DNA of 64,000 nt from Micromonospora chaiyaphumensis (GCF_900091435.1 NZ_FMCS01000012.1:1-64000); one strand, 5' to 3'. Counted from the first letter of the stretch, positions 31,845 to 40,395 are shown. The notes: a model not told the origin generated them from the sequence alone. A program made the numbers and translations.

Positions 31845-33278
31845 CTATTGTGCGGCCAGGCCGTTTCGTCGGATCACATCGGCGTACCACCGCGCGCTGG
31901 ACTTCGGGATCCGGGCCTGGCTGTCGTAGTCGACGTAGACCATGCCGAAGCGCTTCGTGTAGCCCCACGCCCACTCGAAGTTGTCCATGAGCGACCAGGC
32001 GAAGTAGCCCTTGAGCGGCACCCCGGCGCTGATCGCGGCGTGCGCGGCGCGCAGGTGCGCGTCGAAGTACGCCAGCCGGTCCGGGTCGTCGACCTGGCCG
32101 TCGGCCACCGCGTCGACGAACGCGGAGCCGTTCTCGGTGACGTAGAGCGGCAGGTCCGTGTAGTCGCGGTGGACCCGCTCCAGCGTCTCCACCAGGCCGG
32201 GGGCGTCGATCTCCCAGCCCATGTCGGTCACCGGGACCCCCCGCGTGACGAACCGGACGTCCGGGCTGCCCGGCCAGCACGAGGGCGCCCGCCAGTACGC
32301 CTCCGCCGCCCCGGTCTCCGCCGGCGCGGCGACCACGTACCGGCTGTAGTAGTTGACGCCCACCATGTCCAGCGGGGTCGAGATGACGGCCAGGTCACCG
32401 TCCCGGACGTGCCCGAAGTCGGTGACCTCACGCAGGTCGGCGGCGAGGTCCGCCGGGTACGCCCCGCGCAGCACCGGGTCGAGGAAGAACCGGTTGGCCA
32501 GCGCGTCGATCCGGCGGGCGGCGTCGGCGTCCGCCGGCGAGTCGGTGGCCGGGGTGACCGGGTAGAGGTTGACCGTGATACCGAGCTGCGCGTCCGGGCG
32601 GGACGCCCGCAGCGCCTGCACGGCCAGCCCGTGCCCGAGCATGAGGTGGTGCCCGGCCCGGACGGCGTCGGCCCCGTCCGACCGCCCGGGCGCGTGCACG
32701 CCGGAGCCGTAGCCGAGGAAGGCCGAGCACCACGGCTCGTTGAAGGTGGTGAAGTACTTCACCCGGTCGCCGAGGGCGTCGGCGACCAGCTGGGCGTAGT
32801 CGGCGAACCGGGCGGCCGTGTCCCGGGCCGGCCAGCCGCCCGCGTCCTCCAGCGGCTGCGGCAGGTCCCAGTGGTAGAGGGTCAGCCAGGGCTCGATGCC
32901 GTGACCCAGCAGCTCGTCCACCAGCCGCTGGTAGAAGTCCATCCCCTCCGGGTTGACCGCTCCGGCCCCACCGGGCTGCACCCGGGGCCAGGAGACGGAG
33001 AAGCGGTAGGACCTCAGCCCCAGCTCGGCCATCAGCCGCACGTCGTCGGGCATCCGGTGGTAGTGGTCGCAGGCCACGTCGCCGGTGTGGCCGGCCACCG
33101 TCCGCCCCTGGGTGTGGCTGAAGGTGTCCCAGATCGACGGGGTGCGGCCGCCCTCGGTCGCCGCGCCCTCGATCTGGTACGCGGCGGTCGCCGCGCCCCA
33201 GAGGAAGCCGGGCGGGAAGGTGGCTGCCGCGCCCTGGTCGAGGACTCCGACGGCGGGCGGGCGGGCTGGGTTGCTCAC
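31845..33278 (-). CDS. bglC: GH1 beta-glucosidase (BglC-like)
   Basis: 477 residues. Cytoplasmic family 1 glycoside hydrolase cleaving imported cellobiose to glucose. FLWGAATAAYQIEGA at the N-terminus, acid/base Glu in TFNEPWC (about residue 173) and nucleophile Glu in LYVTENGSAF (about 377) are present, as are YHWDLPQPLED and the C-terminal SLMDNFEWAWGY. No signal peptide. Its ATG overlaps the cebG stop by 4 nt, so it is the fourth gene of cebE-cebF-cebG-bglC, the classical actinomycete order. Confidence 0.94.
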   Translation of the reverse strand: MSNPARPPAVGVLDQGAAATFPPGFLWGAATAAYQIEGAATEGGRTPSIWDTFSHTQGRTVAGHTGDVACDHYHRMPDDVRLMAELGLRSYRFSVSWPRVQPGGAGAVNPEGMDFYQRLVDELLGHGIEPWLTLYHWDLPQPLEDAGGWPARDTAARFADYAQLVADALGDRVKYFTTFNEPWCSAFLGYGSGVHAPGRSDGADAVRAGHHLMLGHGLAVQALRASRPDAQLGITVNLYPVTPATDSPADADAARRIDALANRFFLDPVLRGAYPADLAADLREVTDFGHVRDGDLAVISTPLDMVGVNYYSRYVVAAPAETGAAEAYWRAPSCWPGSPDVRFVTRGVPVTDMGWEIDAPGLVETLERVHRDYTDLPLYVTENGSAFVDAVADGQVDDPDRLAYFDAHLRAAHAAISAGVPLKGYFAWSLMDNFEWAWGYTKRFGMVYVDYDSQARIPKSSARWYADVIRRNGLAAQ

Positions 33279-34177
33279 GACTTGACGGCGCCTTCCATGA
33301 TTCCGCCGATGATCTGGCGGCCGAAGATGATGAACACGATCAACAGTGGCAGGGTCGCCAGCGCGGTGCCAGCGAAGAGTGCCACGTAATCCGTCTGGTA
33401 CAGCCCGGACGAGAGGATCTTCAGGGAGTACTGCACCGTCGGGGTGTCCGGGGTGAGCACGATGAACGGCCAGAGGAACTCGTTCCAGGTCTGCATGAAG
33501 GTCAGCAGGCCGAGCACCGCGGCCGCCGGGCGCAGCGCGGGCAGCACCACGTTCCAGTAGATCCGCCAGGTGGAGCAGCCGTCGAGCCGGGCCGCCTCGA
33601 TCAGCTCGTCGCTGATCGCGGACATCGCGTACTGCCGCATCATGAACACGCCGAAGCCCTGCACCAGGAACGGCACGATGACCGCCTGCAGGGTCCCCGT
33701 CCAGCCGAGTTCCACCATCATCAGGTAGAGCGGGATGACACCGAGCTGGGTCGGCACCATCATGGTCATGATGATGATCAGCAGCAGCGCGTTGCTGCCC
33801 CGGAACTTGAGCTTGGCGAAGGCGAATCCGGCCAGGCTGGAGAAGAAGATCACCGAGATGGTGACGACGGTCGACACGACGGCCGAGTTGACCAGACCGT
33901 AGACGAACGCGGCGTCCTCGTTGGCGAGCATCCGGTCGATGTTGGTGAACAGCTGGTCGCCGGGGGTCGGCGGCATCTCGTAGACCGCGCTGTTGTCCCG
34001 CGAGGCGATGATGAACGACCAGATGATCGGAAAGACCGACAGGACGCCGCCGAGGATGAGCGCGAGGTAGGTCAGCGGGCTGGCCTGCCAGAGCTGGGCG
34101 CCGGGCAGCCGACCGCGGCGGCGGGGCGGCACCGGAGGCGCGGCGACCGAGCGGGGAAGGGTCTGCGTGGTGGTCAC
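33275..34177 (-). CDS. cebG: Cellobiose/cello-oligosaccharide ABC permease CebG
   Basis: 300 residues, six transmembrane helices. The cytoplasmic EAA loop EAARLDGCSTWRIYWNVVLPALRPA (about residue 200) docks the shared ATPase. The sequence fits the MalG/CebG class. No ATPase gene lies in the operon; in Streptomyces the MsiK ATPase encoded elsewhere serves this role. GTG start overlaps the cebF stop by 4 nt. Long Pro/Arg N-terminal cytoplasmic tail. Confidence 0.9.
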   Translation of the reverse strand: MTTTQTLPRSVAAPPVPPRRRGRLPGAQLWQASPLTYLALILGGVLSVFPIIWSFIIASRDNSAVYEMPPTPGDQLFTNIDRMLANEDAAFVYGLVNSAVVSTVVTISVIFFSSLAGFAFAKLKFRGSNALLLIIIMTMMVPTQLGVIPLYLMMVELGWTGTLQAVIVPFLVQGFGVFMMRQYAMSAISDELIEAARLDGCSTWRIYWNVVLPALRPAAAVLGLLTFMQTWNEFLWPFIVLTPDTPTVQYSLKILSSGLYQTDYVALFAGTALATLPLLIVFIIFGRQIIGGIMEGAVKS

Positions 34178-35157
34178 TTCTTGTCCCCCTTCACCGACCG
34201 GCGTACCAGCACGAAGTTGATCAGCGCGAAGATGATGATCATCATGAAGAGCAGCCAGGACATCGCGGAGCCGTACCCGTACTCGGAGTTCCCGGTGAAG
34301 GTCTTCTCGTAGATGTACATGGCCAGGGTCTGGAACTGGTGGTCCACCCCGCCGCGGACCAGCCCGTTGCCGTACATCAGGGGCTCGGTGAAGATCTGGA
34401 AGCCACCGATGGTGGAGATGATGACCGTGAAGAGGATCGTCGGCCGGATCAGCGGCACGGTGATCGTCCAGAACTGCCGCCAGGTCGAGGCCCCGTCCAG
34501 CGACGCCGACTCGTACAGGTCCTTCGGGATGGCCTGCATGGCACCGAGGTAGATCAGCGCGTTGTAGCCGGTCCACCGCCAGTCGACCATGAAGGCGATG
34601 GCGAACCAGGAGGCGAAGCGGTTGTCCCGCCAGGCGATGGGGTCGAATCCCACCGTGCCGAGCAACCAGTTGATGAGGCCGTACCGGTCCGCGAAGATCA
34701 GCGCGAAGATGATGCCGACCGCGGCCACCGAGGTGATGTTGGGAATGACCACACCCATCCGCAGCAGCGTGCGTGCCTTCATCTGCCGGTTCAGCAGGTT
34801 GGCGAGCATCAGCGCCACGATGAGCTGCGGCACGGTGCTGAGCACGAAGATGCCGAGGGTGTTGTAGGCCGCGTTCCAGAACTGGGCGTCCTGCATCAGG
34901 ACGCGGTAGTTCTCCAGCCCCGCGAACTCCTTGGTCCCGCTCAGCAGCTCGTAGTCGAAGAGCGAGACGTAGACCGTGTAGAGGACCGGGAAGAGGCCGA
35001 AGACCCCGAAGAGAACGAAGAACGGGGCGACGTACAGGTACGGGGAGTACTTGAGGTCCCAGCGGCCGAGCCGGTACGACCGGCGGCGGTGCAACGGGGC
35101 TGACGAGGGCGGCGAGGCGGCGGGCGGTGGTGGCACCGCGCCGACAGTAGAACTCAT
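34174..35157 (-). CDS. cebF: Cellobiose/cello-oligosaccharide ABC permease CebF
   Basis: 327 residues, six transmembrane helices after a 40-residue cytoplasmic N-terminus. EAA-type loop ESASLDGASTWRQFWTITVPLIRPT near residue 240. MalF/CebF-class partner of CebG. The ATG at 35157 is chosen because GGAAGG lies 8 nt upstream; an earlier ATG lies in the intergenic hairpin region. It begins about 130 bp after cebE, separated by two hairpins that probably lower its expression relative to the binding protein. Confidence 0.9.
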   Translation of the reverse strand: MSSTVGAVPPPPAASPPSSAPLHRRRSYRLGRWDLKYSPYLYVAPFFVLFGVFGLFPVLYTVYVSLFDYELLSGTKEFAGLENYRVLMQDAQFWNAAYNTLGIFVLSTVPQLIVALMLANLLNRQMKARTLLRMGVVIPNITSVAAVGIIFALIFADRYGLINWLLGTVGFDPIAWRDNRFASWFAIAFMVDWRWTGYNALIYLGAMQAIPKDLYESASLDGASTWRQFWTITVPLIRPTILFTVIISTIGGFQIFTEPLMYGNGLVRGGVDHQFQTLAMYIYEKTFTGNSEYGYGSAMSWLLFMMIIIFALINFVLVRRSVKGDKK

Positions 35158-35197
35158 TGCAGGTCCTTCCGGGAGGTGGGACGGCGGCGACCTCACC

Positions 35198-35270
35198 GCG
35201 GCGCCCACACCCGTGGGGCGGGTGTGGGCGCCGCCGCCGAGCCCACGGGCAGCGGATCCCCGTGGGCTCG
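35198..35270 (-). terminator. Two tandem hairpins between cebE and cebF (attenuator or mRNA stabiliser)
   Basis: Hairpin A pairs 35198-35212 with 35220-35234 (15 bp, perfect); hairpin B pairs 35238-35249 with 35259-35270 (12 bp, perfect). B is 16 nt downstream of the cebE stop on the minus strand. Such structures between a binding-protein gene and its permease genes commonly give excess binding protein. Confidence 0.75.
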
Positions 35271-35286
35271 GCCGGTCACCGGCGAC

Positions 35287-36597
35287 TCAGCTGGTCGCCT
35301 TCTTGGCCTCGTCCACCGCCTTCTTCCAGGCGGCGTCCGAACTGAGCCGGCCACGCTCGGCCGCCTGCATCTGCGGTTCGAAGATGGTCTCCCAGACCTG
35401 CTGGTGCTTGGCGCCGAGGAAGACCGGCTTCATGTTCTTGACGCTCTCCCCGAAGATCTTGCCGGTGGGCGCGCCGCTGAAGTACTCGCTCGTCTTGTCC
35501 TTGAACGCCGGGTCGTCGAGGCCGGCGATGTCGGACGGCATCGCGCCCGCCTCCTTGAACGCCGCCAGGTGGCCCTCCTTGCTGGTCAGGTACTTGGCCA
35601 GCTCGTACGCCTCCTTCGGGTGCTTGGTCTGCGCCGGAACGGCCAGGTAGGAGCCACCCCAGTTGCCGCCGCCACCGGGGATGGTGGCGATGTCCCACTT
35701 GCCGGAGTTCGCCGGGCCGGACTTCGGGGCGATGACGCCCTCGGTCATCCAGGCCGGGCAGGGGAGGGTGGCGAACGCGGAGTTCTTGAAAGCCCCGTCC
35801 CAGTCGGCGCTCCACCGCTGCGTCTTCGCGGTCAGCCCGTCCTTGGCCATCTGCAGGCCCAGGTCCCAGGTCTGCCGGATGACCGGGTTGGTGTCGCCGA
35901 TGAACTTGTTGTCCTTGTCGAAGAAGAAGGTCTCCGAGTTCTGCATGACGTACGGCTGCATGAGGCTGGTCGCGCTGTCCAGCCAGGCGGCCTTGACCTT
36001 GCCGCTGGCCTTGAACTGCTTGCCCAGCGCGACGTAGTCCTGCCAGGTGCTCATCCGCTTCGAGACCTCGTCCCGGTCGGTGGGCAGACCGGCCTGCTGG
36101 AACAGGTCCTTGCGGTAGCACATGGCCAGGCCACCGACGTCGGTGCCGAGCCCGATCAGCTTCTTGCCGTCCGGCGTCATGGCGTTGTTCCACTTCCACT
36201 CGGGGAAGTTGGCCTTCAGCTCACCGGCGCCCAGGTCGAGCAGGTTGGCGAACTTGTCGGGGTTCTGGACGTACCCGAGCAGGACGCCCTCCTCCAGACC
36301 GACCACGTCGCCCGCGCCGCTGCCGGCGGCGAGCCACTGCACCAGCTTCGGCTGGAAGTCGCGCAGCTCGCCCATCTTCTGGTGCTCGACCTTGATGTTC
36401 GGGTGCGCCGCCTCGAAGTCCTTGATGGCCTGGTCGTAGCCGAAGTTCTGGAAGGTCTGCAGGACCAGCTTGACCTGACCGCCCTCGCCGGTCGACCCCT
36501 CGTCGTCCTTCTTGCTGCACCCGGCGCTGCCGAGCGCAACGCCCGCCGCGAGCACGGCGGCCGCAGCAATTCGGAGCCGGCGCCTCATGACGCTCAT
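35287..36597 (-). CDS. cebE: Cellobiose/cello-oligosaccharide-binding lipoprotein CebE
   Basis: 436 residues. Lipoprotein signal peptide (MRRRLRIAAAAVLAAGVALG, lipobox GSAGC with Cys near 27), then an extracellular solute-binding protein family 1 fold (YDQAIKDFEAAHPNIKVEHQ; several Trp in the ligand cleft such as AWLDSAT and WETIFEPQMQ). It captures cello-oligosaccharides and delivers them to CebFG. First gene of the operon, with two CebR boxes flanking its promoter and a 5' leader of about 140 nt. The ATG at 36597 or the one three codons later could be used. Confidence 0.9.
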   Translation of the reverse strand: MSVMRRRLRIAAAAVLAAGVALGSAGCSKKDDEGSTGEGGQVKLVLQTFQNFGYDQAIKDFEAAHPNIKVEHQKMGELRDFQPKLVQWLAAGSGAGDVVGLEEGVLLGYVQNPDKFANLLDLGAGELKANFPEWKWNNAMTPDGKKLIGLGTDVGGLAMCYRKDLFQQAGLPTDRDEVSKRMSTWQDYVALGKQFKASGKVKAAWLDSATSLMQPYVMQNSETFFFDKDNKFIGDTNPVIRQTWDLGLQMAKDGLTAKTQRWSADWDGAFKNSAFATLPCPAWMTEGVIAPKSGPANSGKWDIATIPGGGGNWGGSYLAVPAQTKHPKEAYELAKYLTSKEGHLAAFKEAGAMPSDIAGLDDPAFKDKTSEYFSGAPTGKIFGESVKNMKPVFLGAKHQQVWETIFEPQMQAAERGRLSSDAAWKKAVDEAKKATS

Positions 36598-36728
36598 CCC
36601 TGACCCCTCTCAGGTGGGTGGTTCGTGTGGTGGTTTCTGACCGCGCCCGCCCGTCGGCCGGGCGGGTCGCGTGGTGAGGCTTTGGTTCTGGGACGCGCCG
36701 CGACGAGCGATGTGGCTTGGGACACGCC

Positions 36729-36741
36729 GGGAGCGCTCCCA
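36729..36741. promoter_or_regulatory. CebR box 2 (downstream) at the cebE promoter
   Basis: GGGAGCGCTCCCA, matching 13 of 14 positions of the CebR operator, placed immediately downstream of the predicted -10 box so that it covers the transcription start. Confidence 0.85.
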
Positions 36742-36743
36742 TG

Positions 36744-36772
36744 AGATTGCCGGGAGGTGTCAGGAGTGTCAA
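36744..36772 (-). promoter_or_regulatory. cebE promoter
   Basis: Minus-strand TTGACA (36772-36767), 17-nt spacer, CAATCT (36749-36744). The perfect -35 and position between the two CebR boxes make this the main promoter of the ceb operon. Confidence 0.75.
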
Positions 36773-36780
36773 TAGACCGG

Positions 36781-36794
36781 TGGGAGCGTTCCCA
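36781..36794. promoter_or_regulatory. CebR box 1 (upstream) at the cebE promoter
   Basis: TGGGAGCGTTCCCA, one base from the perfect 14-bp palindrome, ending 8 bp before the -35 box. It is about 53 bp centre to centre from the downstream box, close to five helical turns. Confidence 0.85.
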
Positions 36795-36837
36795 GATCGT
36801 TACCGCGTCGGCCCCCGGAGCACCGCCGCGGGCGCGG

Positions 36838-37383
36838 TCAGCAGAAGCGACGCAGCAGGGTGGTGGCCCGGTCGGCCGCGAAGAAGTCCGGCGCGAAACC
36901 GGGACCGGCCCACTCCCGCATCATCCGGTGCTCGGCGTGCCCGGGGTCGGCCAGCGCGGCCAGCAGGACGGCGTACCCCGCCGGGCCGCCGACGTCCTCC
37001 GGCGGGCAGGCCCGCTCCCCCTCGACGCAGGCCGGGTAGCGCTCGTCCGGGTCGGCCGTGCACACGTCCTCGACCACCAGGTCGTGCTCCCACCAGTCCC
37101 CGAAGTCGTAGGTGTAGCGGAACCGGTCGCCCTTGCCCACCACCGCGTCCAGCCGGACGTCCAGCTCGTCGCGCAGCGCCAGCTCGCCGTCCGGGTCCGG
37201 CTCACCGTACTGGCGGCCGTCGATGTCGAACGAGTGCAGGTGGCAGTCCCGCCAGCCCATCGCGTGCTGGACCACCCGGTGCAGCCGGTCCAGGGTGTAG
37301 CCGCCGGGGACCAGCACCCGCCGCCACACCGGCGGTCGGACCCCGGCGAGGGAGATCTTCAGTTGGAAGATCTGACGCGACAT
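36838..37383 (-). CDS. Plasmid pRiA4b ORF-3 family protein
   Basis: 181 residues. IFQLKISLAGVRPPVWRRVLVPGGYTLDRLHRVVQHAMGW and FRYTYDFGDWWEHDLVVE are the defining motifs of this family, a small widespread group of unknown function; the second half contains DERYPACVEGERACPPEDVGG with two cysteines typical of the family. It is sometimes found as a fusion to nuclease or metal-binding domains, but is free-standing here. ATG at 37383 with GGAAGG upstream; divergent from the small cysteine protein gene. Confidence 0.88.
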   Translation of the reverse strand: MSRQIFQLKISLAGVRPPVWRRVLVPGGYTLDRLHRVVQHAMGWRDCHLHSFDIDGRQYGEPDPDGELALRDELDVRLDAVVGKGDRFRYTYDFGDWWEHDLVVEDVCTADPDERYPACVEGERACPPEDVGGPAGYAVLLAALADPGHAEHRMMREWAGPGFAPDFFAADRATTLLRRFC

Positions 37384-37417
37384 GCTGTCCCATCCTTCCC
37401 CGGCATAGGCTGCCCAC

Positions 37418-37537
37418 ATGATCTGCCGAGCGTGCCGGGAGCGGCGGCACGACGACTGTCCTGGTCGGAAGTGGTGCGACTGCCAGCACCGTACCCCCGA
37501 ACCGACCCCTCCGGTCACCGGTCCGGCCGGCGAATGA
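37418..37537 (+). CDS. 39-residue cysteine-rich protein, coupled to the downstream reductase
   Basis: Short reading frame with five cysteines: Cys3 and Cys6 (CRAC), Cys14 (DDCPG), Cys20 and Cys22 (WCDCQH), plus histidines at 11 and 24, followed by a Pro/Thr tail. The pattern suggests a small zinc-binding fold, and the RRHxDCPGxxWCDCQH core recurs, as I recall it, in small actinomycete proteins. TAGGCT (37406-37411) ends 6 nt before the ATG, giving a leaderless promoter, and its TGA overlaps the ATG of the RibD-like gene by 4 nt, so both should be expressed together. Function unknown. Confidence 0.7.
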   Translation: MICRACRERRHDDCPGRKWCDCQHRTPEPTPPVTGPAGE

Positions 37538-38319
37538 GCGTCGGAACCCCGATCGAACGGATCTGGCCGGCGCCCGTCACCGGGCCGCTGACCGACCCGG
37601 AACTGACCGCGCTCTACGGTCGCGCCCCGCACCCCCACCTGCGGGTGAACTTCGTGGCCAGCGCCGACGGCGCGGTCACCCTGGACGGCTACTCGGCCGG
37701 GCTCTCCGGCGAGCCGGACAAGCGCGTCTTCGGCCTGCTGCGGATGCTCTGCGACGGGCTCGTGGTGGCCGCCGGCACGCTGCGGCACGAGGGCTACCGG
37801 GCGGTCCGGCTCGGCGAGACGCGCCGCGCCTGGCGCCGCGCGCAGGGCCTCGCCGAGTATCCGACCCTGGTGGTGGTCTCCGGCTCGCTGGACCTCGACC
37901 CGGCCCAGGCCTGCTTCGCCGACGCGCCGGTCCGGCCGCTGGTGCTCACCCGCGCGCACGCCGAGCCGCCACCCGGGCTGACCGAGGTGGCCGACCTCGT
38001 GCGCTGCGGCGCGGAGCGGGTCGACCTGGCCGCCGGCCTGGCCGAGCTGCGCCGGCGCGGGCTCGACCAGCTGCTCTGCGAGGGCGGCCCGCAACTGTTC
38101 GGCGCGCTCACCGCGGCCGACCTGGTGGACGAGCTGTGCCTGACCGTCGCGCCGCTGCTCGCCGGGGCCGGCCCGGGCCGGATCACCGCCGGGGCCGGCA
38201 GCGCGCCCCGGCACCTGCCGCTGCGCCACGTGCTGGCCGCCGCCGACGGCGTGCTGATGCTGCGCTACGCCCGCGACCCCGGCGCATCGCCGCCCGCCGG
38301 CGCCGCACCGGCCGCCTGA
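37534..38319 (+). CDS. RibD C-terminal-domain (pyrimidine/dihydrofolate) reductase family protein
   Basis: 261 residues. VNFVASADGAVTLDG (substrate/NADPH strand, about residue 34), DGLVVAAGTLRHEGY (about 75), LDQLLCEGGPQLFGALTAADLVDELCLTVAPLLAG near 170-205 define the RibD/dihydrofolate-reductase-like fold. Members reduce the ribosyl group of riboflavin precursors or act on related compounds with NADPH. A riboflavin role is possible, but no rib genes surround it. It is translationally coupled to the small cysteine protein upstream. Confidence 0.85.
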   Translation: MSVGTPIERIWPAPVTGPLTDPELTALYGRAPHPHLRVNFVASADGAVTLDGYSAGLSGEPDKRVFGLLRMLCDGLVVAAGTLRHEGYRAVRLGETRRAWRRAQGLAEYPTLVVVSGSLDLDPAQACFADAPVRPLVLTRAHAEPPPGLTEVADLVRCGAERVDLAAGLAELRRRGLDQLLCEGGPQLFGALTAADLVDELCLTVAPLLAGAGPGRITAGAGSAPRHLPLRHVLAAADGVLMLRYARDPGASPPAGAAPAA

Positions 38320-38398
38320 CCGGAGGCCGCACCGAGAGGGGTACGCGGGCAGCCTCCCACGGCCGGCGCGGAGCGGGCGTGCCGACGCCTCCGCGGAG

Positions 38399-39430
38399 TC
38401 AGCGGGCCGGCGGCAGCGAGTCCGGCAGCCCGAAGGCCGTGACGTGCGCCGCGTCCACGAACGAGGTGATCCCGGCGATCCGGCCCTCCCGCAGCGTCAG
38501 CACGTTGACCGACCACGCGAGGTACGGGCCGGTCCCGGCCCGGCGCAGGTAGCTGGCGACGGCGGGCTGCCCGTTCGCGCCGGTCGGCACGTGCCGCCAG
38601 CTGCCACAGGCGCCGAGCGGCACCGCCCGGGCGAAGTCCCGCACCGCCGCGAGACCCCGGTACCAGTGCGGCATGGGCGGCATGGACCACGTGACGTCCT
38701 CGGTGAGCAGGGCGACCAGGGCGTCCGCGTCACCGTCCTCAAGGGCGGCGGTGTAGCCGGTGACGACCTCCCGCAGCCGGGCGTCGTCGAGCATGCGCAG
38801 GGTGCGCTGCTGGCTGGCGCCGGGAGCCCGCTCGGCGAGCACCCGGCGGGCCCGCGCGAGGGCCGAGTTCACCGACGTGGTCGAGGTGCCCAGCATGGCC
38901 CCGATCTCCGCCGCCGAGTAGCCGAGGACGTCGAAGAGCAGCAGCGCGGCCCGCTGGTTGCCGGGCAGGTACTGCACGGCGGCCACGAAGGCCAGCTCGA
39001 CGGCCTCGCGCTGCTCGTAGCGGGCGCCCGGGGCGGCGGGGCCGGCGGCGAGGCCGGTGTCCGGATACGGGCCGAGCCAGGCGACGTCGTGGACCGGACC
39101 GCTGTCGGTCACGACCCGGTCGCTGGCTGGGCCGAGGTCGACCGGCAGGGCCCGCCGGGCGCGGCCGGCGATCGCGTCGAGGCAGACCCTCGTCGCCACG
39201 GTGTAGAGCCACGACCGCAGCGAACCGTGCCCCGCGAAGGTCGGCAACCCGCGCCACGCCCGCAGCAGCGCGTCCTGGAGGGCGTCGTCGGCGTCGTGGA
39301 CCGAGCCGAGCATCCGGTAGCAGTGAGCGTGCAGCTCCCGGCGCAGCGGCGCGACGAGCGCCGTGAAGGTCGCCTCGTCGGCCGGCGGCCGCTCGGCGGA
39401 TCCGGCGGCGGGCAGAGAACTGACGCTCAC
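38399..39430 (-). CDS. ECF-type sigma factor with C-terminal SnoaL-like domain
   Basis: 343 residues. Sigma region 2 (LHAHCYRMLGSVHDADDALQDALLRAWRGLPTFAGHGSLRSWLYTVATRVCLDAI, about 33-90) and region 4 (YLPGNQRAALLLFDVLGYSAAEIGAMLGTSTTSVNSALARARRVL, about 150-200), then a SnoaL-like domain (about 225-335; ALLTEDVTWSMPPMPHWYRG) that in SigJ/SigG/ECF41-type sigmas replaces the anti-sigma factor as an internal regulator. It should direct RNA polymerase to a small regulon; the divergent hydrolase gene may be a target. No anti-sigma gene is adjacent. Confidence 0.87.
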   Translation of the reverse strand: MSVSSLPAAGSAERPPADEATFTALVAPLRRELHAHCYRMLGSVHDADDALQDALLRAWRGLPTFAGHGSLRSWLYTVATRVCLDAIAGRARRALPVDLGPASDRVVTDSGPVHDVAWLGPYPDTGLAAGPAAPGARYEQREAVELAFVAAVQYLPGNQRAALLLFDVLGYSAAEIGAMLGTSTTSVNSALARARRVLAERAPGASQQRTLRMLDDARLREVVTGYTAALEDGDADALVALLTEDVTWSMPPMPHWYRGLAAVRDFARAVPLGACGSWRHVPTGANGQPAVASYLRRAGTGPYLAWSVNVLTLREGRIAGITSFVDAAHVTAFGLPDSLPPAR

Positions 39431-39500
39431 ACCGACGATTCTGCCGCAGCAGCGCGGTCAGGAAGGTGAACGGCTCACCACCACGACTCCGGAGGACCCG

Positions 39501-40334
39501 ATGAGCAGCATGTCGACCGCACCCGTCACCACCGGCACCCTGGCGGTGCCGGACGGGCGGCTGTACTACGAGGTACGCGGGCGCGGCCCGCTCGTGGCCC
39601 TGGTCGCCGCCCCGATGGACGCCGACGCCTTCGCCCCCCTTGCCGACCTGCTGGCCACGGAACACACCGTGCTGACCACCGACCCGCGCGGGATCCGCCG
39701 CAGCGTCCTGCACGACCCGCACCAGGACTCGACCCCCGAGCTGCGCGCCGACGACGTCGCCCGGCTCCTCGCCCACGTGGACGCGGGCCCGGCCGCCGTG
39801 CTCGGGTCCAGCGGCGGCGCGGTGACCGTCCTCGCCCTGGCCCAGGCGGCTCCCGCGCACGTGCACACGGTCGTCGCGCACGAACCGCCGCTGCTCGGCC
39901 TGCTGCCGGACCGGGCGGAACTCCTGGCGAGCGAGGACGACATGATCGCCACCTACCGCGCCGGGGACCGGCTCGGCGCCGGGCGCAAGTTCCTCGCCGC
40001 CGCGAACATCCACCTGCCCGAGGAGGTGGTCCTGGGCATGTTCGGCGGCGAGCCCGACCCGCAGGCGGCGGCCGACGAGCACTTCCAGTACCTGCACATG
40101 ATCCGGGGGACGACCCGTTTCCGGCCCGACGTCGACGCCCTGCGCGACGGACCGGCCCGGGTCGTCGTCGGACTCGGCGAGCAGTCGACCGGCGAGGTCT
40201 GCGACCGGACCTCGCGGGCGCTCGCCGCGCCGCTGGGCACGGCGCCGACGATGTTCCCGGGCGGGCACCTCGGCTTCGCCGAGGACCCGCCGGCCTTCGC
40301 CGACCGGCTGCGCGAGGTGCTCGCCGGGAGCTGA
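39501..40334 (+). CDS. Alpha/beta hydrolase
   Basis: 277 residues. LYYEVRGRGPLVALVAAPMDADAF at the start (oxyanion strand), nucleophile Ser in LGSSGGAVT (about residue 112), acid region VVVGLGEQS and a catalytic His in MFPGGHLGFAEDP near 258. Substrate unknown. ATG preceded by GGAGG at 6 nt. It is divergent from the SnoaL-type sigma factor with only 70 bp between them, suggesting shared regulation. Confidence 0.85.
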   Translation: MSSMSTAPVTTGTLAVPDGRLYYEVRGRGPLVALVAAPMDADAFAPLADLLATEHTVLTTDPRGIRRSVLHDPHQDSTPELRADDVARLLAHVDAGPAAVLGSSGGAVTVLALAQAAPAHVHTVVAHEPPLLGLLPDRAELLASEDDMIATYRAGDRLGAGRKFLAAANIHLPEEVVLGMFGGEPDPQAAADEHFQYLHMIRGTTRFRPDVDALRDGPARVVVGLGEQSTGEVCDRTSRALAAPLGTAPTMFPGGHLGFAEDPPAFADRLREVLAGS

Positions 40335-40353
40335 GGCACGTCCCGACACGGCG

Positions 40354-40395
40354 GGGGCGCGGGTTCGACGCCCTGCGCGCCGGACCCCGCGCCCC
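40354..40395 (+). terminator. Hairpin after the alpha/beta hydrolase gene
   Basis: 10-bp perfect GC stem (40354-40363 with 40386-40395) with a 22-nt loop, 20 nt after the hydrolase stop. Confidence 0.5.

Noticed and set aside
35176..36603. Plus-strand 475-codon frame opposite cebE
   Set aside because: Antisense to a solid lipoprotein gene with signal peptide and family motifs; its Val/Gly/Leu/Arg-rich product has no recognisable domain.
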